This document shows positions 1 to 5,257 of a DNA stretch of 5,257 nucleotides, piece after piece. Made by a program: the position numbers and the translations under genes. The notes below the pieces were generated by a model. That model had not been told where the DNA came from and searched no databases. It saw only the letters and a list, made by a program, of their open reading frames with translations. Source of the DNA: Lentisphaeria bacterium (GTDB lineage: Bacteria; Verrucomicrobiota; Lentisphaeria; Oligosphaerales; Oligosphaeraceae); NCBI GenBank assembly GCA_016302725.1, contig JAEDNB010000151.1:1-5257 (forward strand). The letters run 5' to 3'. Position 1 is the first letter of the stretch. Each line of letters starts with the position of its first letter.

Positions 1-1065
1 CTGGGCACCCACAAGCCCATGACCGACGCCCAGCTGGAGATGATGTTCGGCACCCAGATCCCCAAGGAGGCCTTCCGGGTTCACGACTGGCGAAACGGGG
101 TCCGCACCCTGGGAACCGTGCCCGGAACCATGATCCAGGAACTCTCCGGCGGACGGCTGGACTACGAGGTCCAGGTCCAGGCCAACGAACTCCTCTTCCA
201 GGACTACGACCTGATTCTCTCCATCGGCCAGATTGTCCCCCACGAGGTGGTGGGCATGGCCAACTACACCAAGAACATCATGGTGGGGGTGGGCGGTTCC
301 GACATGATCAACAAGTCCCACTTCCTGGGGGCCGTCAGCGGCATGGAGCAGCTCATGGGCCGGGCGGATTCCCCGGTGCGCCGCCTCTTCAACTACGGCG
401 TGGATACCTTCCTGGCGGATCTGCCCCTGGTCTACCTCCACACAGTCCTCTCCCGGGACGAGGCCTCCGGGGCCATGGCCCTCCGGGGATTCTTCTCCGG
501 CACCGGACCCGACGCCTATCTGGCGGCCTGCAAGCTGTCGGTGGAGACCAACCTGGTGCTCCTGGACCAGCCTCTGAAAAAGGTCCTGGTCTATCTGGAT
601 CCCCAGGAGTTCAAGAGCACGTGGCTGGGCAACAAGGCCATCTACCGCACCAGGATGGCCATCGCCGACGACGGGGATCTCATCATCCTGGCCCCCGGCC
701 TCCGGGAATTCGGCGAGGATCCCCAGATGGATGCCCTCATCCGGAAATACGGCTACAAGGGGACCCCGGCCACCCTCCAGGCAGTCCGGGAGAATCAGGA
801 CATGCGGGAGAATCTGGGGGGCGCCGCCCACCTGATCCACGGCTCTTCGGAAGGCCGCTTCCGCATCACGTACTGTCCCGGTCCCCAGGTCTCCCCCGAG
901 GAGATCCGCCAAGTTGGCTTCGCCTATGGCAATCTCCAGGAAATGATGGAGAAGTATCACCCCGAATCCCTGAAGGACGGCCTCCAGACGGTGAACGGAG
1001 AGGAGATCTTCTACATCAGCAATCCCGCCCTGGGCCTCTGGGCCCTGAAACGCAATTTCACCTGA
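1..1065 (+). CDS. LarA-family (DUF2088) nickel-dependent 2-hydroxyacid racemase/epimerase, 5' end missing
   Basis: The reading frame is open to the left edge, so the true start lies outside; the ATG at 19 is internal because the conserved family motif GTHKPMT begins before it (codons 2-8). The visible 354 codons lack the N-terminal part of a family usually about 420-430 residues long. The key LarA residues appear with the right spacing. The His of GTH (bases 10-12) matches LarA His108. His at 241-243, Lys at 271-273 and His at 319-321 reproduce the 10- and 16-residue spacing of LarA His174, Lys184 (which carries the nickel-pincer cofactor) and His200 (a nickel ligand). The enzyme should therefore invert the hydroxyl-bearing carbon alpha to a carboxylate, in the cytoplasm, using cofactor made by LarB, LarC and LarE (not in this window). 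The KDG-kinase-like gene downstream suggests a sugar-acid substrate, for example gluconate/mannonate; this is inference. Lactate, malate or another hydroxyacid remains possible. Confidence 0.85.
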   Translation: MGTHKPMTDAQLEMMFGTQIPKEAFRVHDWRNGVRTLGTVPGTMIQELSGGRLDYEVQVQANELLFQDYDLILSIGQIVPHEVVGMANYTKNIMVGVGGSDMINKSHFLGAVSGMEQLMGRADSPVRRLFNYGVDTFLADLPLVYLHTVLSRDEASGAMALRGFFSGTGPDAYLAACKLSVETNLVLLDQPLKKVLVYLDPQEFKSTWLGNKAIYRTRMAIADDGDLIILAPGLREFGEDPQMDALIRKYGYKGTPATLQAVRENQDMRENLGGAAHLIHGSSEGRFRITYCPGPQVSPEEIRQVGFAYGNLQEMMEKYHPESLKDGLQTVNGEEIFYISNPALGLWALKRNFT

Positions 1066-1071
1066 TCCGAC

Positions 1072-1096
1072 GCCTCCCAGGCCCCTTTTTCTTTTT
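1072..1096 (+). terminator. Weak stem plus U-rich tract between the LarA-like and kinase genes
   Basis: Seven bases after the stop codon, GCCT (1072-1075) can pair with AGGC (1079-1082) around a CCC loop. Three C's then precede TTTTTCTTTTT (1086-1096). The stem is only 4 bp, so termination would be partial at best. It may act as an attenuator that reduces kinase expression, or may be no more than part of the pyrimidine-rich spacer. Confidence 0.25.
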
Positions 1097-1125
1097 CCCC
1101 CACTCCCCCAAACCACTTTCCTCCT

Positions 1126-2205
1126 ATGTCCATCTCTTTCCGTGAAGACGCCAAATACGCCATGCTTGTCCCCTCCAGCATGGGCCTCCGCCTCACCCCC
1201 GCTGACGGGCAGCCCTTCCACTGCTCCGATACCTTCAAGGTCCAGGTGACTTCCGCAGAAACCAACGTGGCCAGCGTCCCCGCCTTCCTGGGGATGCCGG
1301 TGAAGGTCCTCACCGCCTTCGTGAAGGATAGCCCCGTGGCCCGGATGATCAAGGACAATCTGGCCGGCCGCCACATGGATTACGAGGGGCCCGAAGTGGA
1401 GCAGGGCGGTCCCTGGGGGTATCGTCACCAGTTCAATCTGGCGGACAGCGGCTACGGCAGCCGGGGTCCCCGGGTCCAGAATGACCGGGCCGGCGAGGTG
1501 GGACGCATCCTGGATACGAAGTACTTCGACCTGGAACGGATCTTCGGCCAGGAGGGCGTGAAGATCGTCCATCTCTCCGGTCTCATCGGCGCCCTCTCCC
1601 CGGAAACCAGCCGCTTCTGCCTGGAGCTGGCCCGGGCCGCCAAAGCCCACGGCACCCGCATCTCCTTCGACCTGAACTACCGCGCCTCCTTCTGGAAGAA
1701 CCGGGAGCAGGAACTCCATGACATCTTCTCCGAGATCGCCTCCATGGCCGATGTGCTCATCGGCAACGAGGAGGATTTCCAGCTCTGTCTGGGCATCCAG
1801 GGCCCCGAGGCCGGCGGAAAGGACATCGCCCAGAAGATGGAAAGCTTCAAGGAGATGGTGGTCCGGGTGAAGGCCGCCTATCCCCATGCCACCGCCTTCG
1901 CCACCACCCTCCGGGAGGTCATCAGCGCCAACCGCCACCGCTGGGGCGCCATCACCAATGTGGACGGAGAATGGCAGGTGGTGGAACCCCGGGAAATCGG
2001 CGTCCTGGACCGCATCGGCGGCGGCGACGGCTTCGTGGGCGGTTTCCTCTACGCCATGCTGAAGGGCATGTCCCCCGAAAAGTGGATCCAGTTCGGATGG
2101 GCCACCGGCGCTCTGGCCACCACTCACCTCACCGATTACGCCCAGCCTGCCGATGAGGAACAGGTGTGGAGCATCTGGGGGGGGAACGCCCGCGTCAAAC
2201 GCTAA
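1126..2205 (+). CDS. PfkB-family sugar kinase, probable 2-dehydro-3-deoxygluconate (KDG) kinase
   Basis: Predicted cytoplasmic kinase transferring phosphate from ATP to a sugar acid, most likely KDG to KDPG. The ribokinase-fold landmarks are in order. The N-terminal strand reads MGLRLTP (about residues 19-25), followed by the substrate-side segment SAETNVA, which replaces the usual GG-containing PfkB motif 1. FDLNYR lies at 181-186 and is typical of KDG-kinase-like members. The N-E motif is at 214-215 (GNEED). The C-terminal signature GGGDGFVGG has catalytic base Asp301, preceded by Asp295 in the usual D-x-x-G-x-G-D spacing. At 359 residues it is slightly longer than the common 310-340. ATG 1126 is chosen because the conserved region begins soon after it; no Shine-Dalgarno precedes it, the upstream bases being CTTTCCTCCT. 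The 60-base gap to the LarA-like gene suggests a shared transcript. Other PfkB substrates such as fructose or 5-dehydro-2-deoxygluconate are possible. Confidence 0.82.
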   Translation: MSISFREDAKYAMLVPSSMGLRLTPADGQPFHCSDTFKVQVTSAETNVASVPAFLGMPVKVLTAFVKDSPVARMIKDNLAGRHMDYEGPEVEQGGPWGYRHQFNLADSGYGSRGPRVQNDRAGEVGRILDTKYFDLERIFGQEGVKIVHLSGLIGALSPETSRFCLELARAAKAHGTRISFDLNYRASFWKNREQELHDIFSEIASMADVLIGNEEDFQLCLGIQGPEAGGKDIAQKMESFKEMVVRVKAAYPHATAFATTLREVISANRHRWGAITNVDGEWQVVEPREIGVLDRIGGGDGFVGGFLYAMLKGMSPEKWIQFGWATGALATTHLTDYAQPADEEQVWSIWGGNARVKR

Positions 2206-2219
2206 CCAGGAATTTGATG

Positions 2220-2248
2220 AGTCGGTGCTTTTGCGCCACTGGCTTTTT
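2220..2248 (+). terminator. Probable rho-independent terminator after the kinase gene
   Basis: AGT (2220-2222) pairs with ACT (2238-2240), and GGTGC (2224-2228) pairs with GCGCC (2233-2237) including one G-U pair. C2223 is bulged and the loop is TTTT. The 8-bp stem is followed by GGC and then TTTTT (2244-2248). It lies 14 bases after the kinase stop codon, where the first transcription unit would be expected to end. The short T run keeps the call moderate. Confidence 0.5.
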
Positions 2249-2255
2249 AGATAAG

Positions 2256-2333
2256 TTCTAGAGATTCTAGAGATTCTAGAGATTCTAGAGATTCTAGAGA
2301 TTCTAGAGATTCTAGAGATTCTAGAGATTCTAG
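2256..2333 (+). repeat. Perfect 9-bp tandem repeat (TTCTAGAGA) x 8.7
   Basis: Eight identical, uninterrupted copies of TTCTAGAGA fill 2256-2327, and a partial copy TTCTAG ends at 2333. Each full copy contains the palindrome TCTAGA, giving eight such sites (first 2257-2262, last 2320-2325) and nine CTAG tetramers in 78 bases. The array sits between the kinase terminator and the aminotransferase start, ending 17 bases before that ATG, so it lies in the promoter or 5' untranslated region. The unit is a multiple of three, but the gene's frame has a TAA at 2252-2254 just upstream and no ATG, GTG or TTG start within the array. It is therefore probably untranslated. In RNA, neighbouring UCUAGA units can pair with each other around a GAU loop. 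Confidence 0.97.
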
Positions 2334-2350
2334 TCAAAAGAAAACACACC

Positions 2351-3568
2351 ATGCGATTGGTTTCCGAGAAAATCCTGGAGTCCCAGAAGGGATCCAGCTG
2401 GATCCGCCGAATGTTCGAGGCGGGCATTGAGTTGAAGAAGCAATACGGGGCCGACAAGGTTTACGACTTCAGCTTAGGGAGTCCCGACCTGAAGCCCCCT
2501 GTGGCGGTCATCGAGACCCTCCGGGGGCTGGCGGACACCGTGAATGTCCCGGCGGGCCTGGGCTACATGCCCAATGCCGGCTATCCCGCCGCCCGGGAAG
2601 CGCTGGCCCTCTGGGCCTCCCGGGAGCAGGGGGTGGACATTCCGGCGGAGAACATCGTGGTGACGGTGGGGGCCGCTGGTGCCCTGAACTGCCTCTTCAA
2701 GGCGGTCCTTCTGCCGGGAGACGAGGTGCTCTGCCCCGCGCCCTACTTCGTGGAATACGGCTCCTACTGCGGCAACTTCGGCGGGGTCCTGAAGACCGTT
2801 CCCAGCCATCCCGGCACCTTCCAGCTGGATCTGGAGGGAATCCGCCAGGCCATCACCCCGCGTACCCGGATCCTCCTCATCAACAGCCCCAACAATCCCG
2901 CGGGAGTCATCTATTCCCGGGAGGAGCTCCAGGCCCTGGCCCAGATTCTCCAGGAGGCCAATCAGGGGCGGGAGCAGCCCATTCTCCTGGCCGCCGATGA
3001 ACCCTACCGGTTCCTGGCCTTTGACGGCCGGGATGTCCCCTCCGTCTTCCCCGTCTATCCCTACTCCGTGGTGTGCTCCTCCTTCTCCAAGAACCTGGGG
3101 CTGGCCGGCGAGCGCGTGGGCTATGTGGTGGTCAATCCTGCCCTCGCCAAGGAGGAAAGCGGGCAGCTGGTGGCGGGACTGATCCTCACCAACCGCACCA
3201 TCGGCTACGTGAACGCCCCCTGCATCGGACAGAAGCTCATCATCGGCGCCGTGGGACAGCTGGAGGAAACTCTCCGGGGGCAGACCGCCCAGCGGGAAGT
3301 CTACGCCCGCCGCCGTGCCCTGATGGCCAGCATCCTGGATGAGGCGAAAATCCCCTACCAGATGCCCGCCGGCACCTTCTATTTCTTCCCCAAAGCCCCC
3401 CACGGACAGGACGATCTGGCCTTCGTCCAGAAACTGGCGGAGCAGCGCATCCTGGCGGTTCCCGGCTCCGGCTTCGGATATCCCGGCTACTTCCGCCTGG
3501 CGCTCTGCGTGGACGACGTGGTGATCCAGAATTCCCGGGAGGGTTTCCTGGCGGCTGCCCAGGCATAG
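2351..3568 (+). CDS. Class I/II PLP-dependent aminotransferase (fold type I)
   Basis: Cytoplasmic enzyme of the aspartate aminotransferase superfamily, moving an amino group from an amino acid to a 2-oxo acid. It has 405 residues, the normal length, and a complete catalytic set. NSPNNPAG has Asn182 before Pro as in the family HNPTG motif. ADEPY has Asp216, which pairs with the pyridine nitrogen, and Tyr219. SFSKNLGLAGERVGY contains the Schiff-base Lys247. YFRLAL near the C terminus provides Arg382, the likely carboxylate-binding arginine. GSPDLKPP near residues 43-50 is the usual N-terminal substrate loop. ATG 2351 fits where homologues begin, and an in-frame TAA at 2252-2254 limits any extension. 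The bases before it, AAAAGAAAACACACC, hold no clear Shine-Dalgarno. A 9-bp tandem array lies just upstream. Substrate preference (aspartate, aromatic, alanine or other) cannot be read from the sequence. Confidence 0.9.
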   Translation: MRLVSEKILESQKGSSWIRRMFEAGIELKKQYGADKVYDFSLGSPDLKPPVAVIETLRGLADTVNVPAGLGYMPNAGYPAAREALALWASREQGVDIPAENIVVTVGAAGALNCLFKAVLLPGDEVLCPAPYFVEYGSYCGNFGGVLKTVPSHPGTFQLDLEGIRQAITPRTRILLINSPNNPAGVIYSREELQALAQILQEANQGREQPILLAADEPYRFLAFDGRDVPSVFPVYPYSVVCSSFSKNLGLAGERVGYVVVNPALAKEESGQLVAGLILTNRTIGYVNAPCIGQKLIIGAVGQLEETLRGQTAQREVYARRRALMASILDEAKIPYQMPAGTFYFFPKAPHGQDDLAFVQKLAEQRILAVPGSGFGYPGYFRLALCVDDVVIQNSREGFLAAAQA

Positions 3569-3600
3569 GGCAGGGCGGTCCCGGGGGGGGACAATACAGC

Positions 3601-5007
3601 ATGGTGATGGAGCAGCGGAAGGAGTCCCCTGAGGTAGCGGTGATCGGTGGCGGCCCGGCGGGGCTTGCCGCCGCTCTTCGCCTGGCCCTCTGCGGGAAGC
3701 GGGTGGGGCTATGGGAGCGCCACACCCGTCTGGGGGGGATGAATTCCTGGTATCTCCGACAGGGCAGGGTGGTGGATACGGGCCTTCATGCCCTCACCAA
3801 CCTTGCCCCTCCCCAGGAGACCGCCGCTCCCCTGAACCAGCTTCTGCGGCAGCTTCGCATCCGGCGTCAGGAACTGAATCTGACGCCCCAGAACCGCTCC
3901 CGTATCCGCTTTCCCCAGGGGGAGGTGGTCCTCACCAACGATTTCTCCGCCGTGGAGGCCCAGTTCCGCCGGCTCTTCCCCGGGGATTTCCCGGGCTTCA
4001 CGACCCTGGTGGAGGAACTCCGTCGGCGGGGATACGGCGGCGGTGCCCCCCAGGGGGAATCCGCTAACGCCCTCCTGGAGAAGCACCTGGCCTCTCCCGC
4101 CTTCCGGGATATGCTCCGATTCCCCGTCTTCTTCTACGGATGCCCTTCCCCGGAAGACATGGAGGCCCATGCCTTCGCCACTATGTTCCGGAGCATCTTC
4201 CTGGAGGGACTGGGACGCCCCGCCGGGGGAATGCGACCCTTCCTGGAGACCCTGGAGAGCCATCTCCGCCGGGAAGAGGTGGCCCTGCATCTGGGGGACG
4301 CCGTGGAGGAGATTCTCCTTTCCCCCGAAGGGCGCCTCCGGGGGATCCGCACCCGTCAGGCGGGGGAAATCCCCGTTTCCCAGGTAGTCTCCACCATTGG
4401 CGCCCGGGAAACCGCCGCCCTGTGTCCTCCTGGGGTCCTCCCCCGGCTGGAGGAATGTCCTGCGGGAGAAATCTGTTTCCTGGAGGCCATTTTCACCCTC
4501 CCCAAACCACCGGCCCACTACGGCTTCCAGGATGCGGTCCTCTTCCTCTGCCGCACTCCGGAATTCGCCTTCGCCCCCACCGACCGGGGAGAGGAGCAGG
4601 CCCTCCTGGTCTGCGCGCCGGGAAACTATCAGGGAGAAGAAGAATCCTCCGAGGCCACCCTCCTGCGGATCTCCGCCATGACCCGGAAGGAACTCTGGGA
4701 CAAGGCCCAGGATCCCCAGAAATATGAACACCGGAAACGCCAGGCGGCAGAATCCCTGCGCCAGGCCCTGGAACAGGATTTCCCCGCCCTGGCCCAGGCG
4801 GCAACCCTATTGGATGTCTTTACGCCCCACACCGTCCAGGCCTTCACGGGACATGTCCATGGCGCCATCTATGGATCCCCGAAAAAACTTTCCCAGGGAG
4901 AGACGGGGATCCCCGGACTTCTCCTGGCCGGAACCGACCAGGGACTCCTGGGCATCGTGGGGGCCCTGCTCTCCGGCGTCCTGGCCGCCAATGCCCTGGC
5001 CCGGTAA
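3601..5007 (+). CDS. FAD-dependent oxidoreductase, phytoene desaturase-like (COG1233 type)
   Basis: Member of the flavin amine oxidase / phytoene-desaturase-like superfamily, 468 residues. The N terminus carries the dinucleotide-binding Rossmann fold: VIGGGPAG with Gly16, Gly18 and Gly21, then Glu39 (LWERH) at the end of the second strand to bind the ribose of FAD, then LGG at 44-46. The segment around VDTGLHALTN (58-67) and the C-terminal FAD motif with LLAGTDQGLLG (441-451) are typical of phytoene desaturase-like and retinol-saturase-like proteins. No signal peptide is evident. Likely start ATG 3601, with ATG 3607 as an alternative; an eight-G run (3583-3590) may act as a crude ribosome-binding site. 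The 32-base gap to the aminotransferase suggests one operon. No other carotenoid gene is present, so a carotenoid role is unsupported; redox of another isoprenoid, lipid or amine substrate is equally possible. Confidence 0.8.
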   Translation: MVMEQRKESPEVAVIGGGPAGLAAALRLALCGKRVGLWERHTRLGGMNSWYLRQGRVVDTGLHALTNLAPPQETAAPLNQLLRQLRIRRQELNLTPQNRSRIRFPQGEVVLTNDFSAVEAQFRRLFPGDFPGFTTLVEELRRRGYGGGAPQGESANALLEKHLASPAFRDMLRFPVFFYGCPSPEDMEAHAFATMFRSIFLEGLGRPAGGMRPFLETLESHLRREEVALHLGDAVEEILLSPEGRLRGIRTRQAGEIPVSQVVSTIGARETAALCPPGVLPRLEECPAGEICFLEAIFTLPKPPAHYGFQDAVLFLCRTPEFAFAPTDRGEEQALLVCAPGNYQGEEESSEATLLRISAMTRKELWDKAQDPQKYEHRKRQAAESLRQALEQDFPALAQAATLLDVFTPHTVQAFTGHVHGAIYGSPKKLSQGETGIPGLLLAGTDQGLLGIVGALLSGVLAANALAR

Positions 5008-5008
5008 T

Positions 5009-5030
5009 CCCCCCCCCTGCCGGGGGGTGG
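5009..5030 (+). terminator. GC hairpin just after the FAD oxidoreductase gene
   Basis: Six C's (5012-5017) face six G's (5022-5027) around a TGCC loop, and CC (5009-5010) can extend the stem with GG (5029-5030) across one mismatch. It starts two bases after the stop codon, where a terminator is expected. No T run follows directly; the nearest is TTTTT at 5054-5058. It may be a terminator of unusual form or a 3'-end-stabilising hairpin. Confidence 0.35.
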
Positions 5031-5103
5031 GCGGATGGTGGTAGCGTCAAAGGTTTTTCCGTGTTTCCCCGTCTCAATCCGTTTCCGTGGAATGGGGGGG
5101 GCG

Positions 5104-5126
5104 ATATGTATGCGCGCACGCGCGCG
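5104..5126. other. Alternating purine-pyrimidine tract (possible Z-DNA)
   Basis: Twenty-three bases alternate purine and pyrimidine without a break. The GC-rich core GCGCGCACGCGCGCG occupies 5112-5126. Such tracts can adopt the Z form under negative supercoiling. The core can also form a short hairpin, GCGCG (5112-5116) with CGCGC (5121-5125). The pattern is directly visible; any function is inferred. Confidence 0.6.
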
Positions 5127-5129
5127 AGA

Positions 5130-5149
5130 TAAATTGGGGTAAATTGGGT
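5130..5149 (+). repeat. Two-copy 10-bp tandem repeat, TAAATTGGGG / TAAATTGGGT
   Basis: Two adjacent 10-base units differ only in their last base. They lie directly after the alternating purine-pyrimidine tract and form an A/T-containing patch in otherwise GC-rich DNA. They could be paired protein-binding sites, or TAAATT could serve as a poor -10 element, but no matching -35 is apparent. Confidence 0.6.
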
Positions 5150-5159
5150 TCCCCGCTCC

Positions 5160-5203
5160 CCATCCCGCCATCCCGGGGGTTCCCGGCCGGGATGAACCCG
5201 GCC
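5160..5203 (+). other. Cluster of competing GC-rich hairpins
   Basis: Three stems overlap. CATCCCG (5169-5175) pairs with CGGGATG (5188-5194). GGGTTC (5177-5182) pairs with GAACCC (5194-5199). GGCCGGG (5185-5191) pairs perfectly with CCCGGCC (5197-5203) around ATGAA. The first and third share 5188-5191 and exclude each other. CCATCCCG is duplicated in tandem (5160-5167 and 5168-5175), offering an alternative partner for the first stem. The last hairpin is followed at 15 bases by TTTTT (5219-5223), so it could be a weak terminator. GC-rich DNA folds readily, so a regulatory switch is only a possibility. Confidence 0.4.
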
Positions 5204-5222
5204 CTCGTGTTTGGCGAATTTT

Positions 5223-5235
5223 TGCTCTTTGACAA
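5223..5235 (+). promoter_or_regulatory. boxA-like antitermination element
   Basis: TGCTCTTTGACAA matches the E. coli rRNA boxA (TGCTCTTTAACAA) at 12 of 13 bases; the one difference, G for A, is also seen in boxA elements of other bacteria. BoxA in nascent RNA binds NusB-NusE and protects long untranslated transcripts from Rho. It occurs in rRNA operon leaders and in leaders of some CRISPR arrays. It lies 22 bases from the right edge, with no open reading frame after it, so a 16S rRNA gene or a CRISPR array probably begins beyond the window. Confidence 0.6.
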
Positions 5236-5257
5236 TGGAATCCTAAAATAGCATTCT

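Noticed and set aside
2256..2333. CRISPR array
   Set aside because: The units are 9 bases and directly adjacent, with no spacers.
2255..2350. Translation of the 9-bp array as an N-terminal LEI repeat fused to the aminotransferase, or as an SRD repeat peptide
   Set aside because: The aminotransferase frame is open through the array but has a TAA at 2252-2254 and no ATG, GTG or TTG start; the SRD frame has a TAG at 2248-2250 and no start.
2474..3403. Long open frame (309 codons) on the minus strand inside the aminotransferase gene
   Set aside because: It is antisense to a gene with intact PLP motifs and its translation has no recognisable family features. Strong G/C third-position bias removes stop codons from the opposite strand.
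3709..4731. Long open frame (340 codons) on the minus strand inside the FAD oxidoreductase gene
   Set aside because: Same cause as above; the plus-strand protein has clear N- and C-terminal FAD motifs.
5056..5089. Direct repeat TTTCCGTG at 5056-5063 and 5082-5089
   Set aside because: Only 8 bases and two copies in pyrimidine-rich DNA; chance is a sufficient explanation.
5229..5257. Sigma-70 promoter with a perfect TTGACA -35 at 5229-5234
   Set aside because: The best -10 candidate, TAGCAT (5249-5254), is only 14 bases away, and the TTGACA is contained in the boxA match, which explains it better. A promoter completed beyond the edge cannot be excluded.
1..5257. tRNA genes, insertion sequences, transposases, phage or defence genes
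   Set aside because: No cloverleaf, no terminal inverted repeats with target duplication and no matching protein motifs were seen on either strand.

Overview
The window is a G+C-rich bacterial segment with four protein genes, all on the plus strand, and two informative non-coding stretches. The four genes share the same strong preference for G or C at the third codon position, so I see no sign of recent transfer. The taxon cannot be fixed from the sequence. The LarA-type nickel enzyme suggests an anaerobic or fermentative lifestyle. At least two of the three visible start codons lack a Shine-Dalgarno sequence, which suggests a lineage where such leaders are common; the PVC group or the Bacteroidota are possible, but this is a weak guess.

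Left part (1-2205): the 3' portion of a LarA-family (DUF2088) nickel-pincer hydroxyacid racemase/epimerase, cut by the window edge, is followed after a 60-base pyrimidine-rich gap by a PfkB-family kinase resembling 2-dehydro-3-deoxygluconate (KDG) kinase. Together they suggest sugar-acid catabolism: epimerisation of an aldonate such as gluconate/mannonate, dehydration to KDG by an enzyme not in the window, then phosphorylation to KDPG. A plausible intrinsic terminator follows the kinase (2220-2248).

Middle gap (2206-2350): after the terminator lies a perfect 9-bp tandem array (unit TTCTAGAGA, 8 full copies plus 6 bases, 2256-2333). It ends 17 bases before the start codon of the next gene. Every full unit carries the palindrome TCTAGA.

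Right part (2351-5007): a fold-type I PLP aminotransferase with its catalytic residues intact, then, 32 bases later, a phytoene-desaturase-like FAD oxidoreductase. They are probably co-transcribed; the FAD enzyme's substrate is unknown.

Right flank (5008-5257): no protein gene. It holds a G/C hairpin just after the last stop codon, a 23-bp strictly alternating purine-pyrimidine tract (possible Z-DNA), a two-copy 10-bp repeat, a cluster of mutually exclusive GC hairpins, and near the edge a 12/13 match to the boxA antitermination element. BoxA is typical of rRNA operon leaders and also occurs in CRISPR leaders, so an untranslated-RNA locus probably starts just beyond the window.
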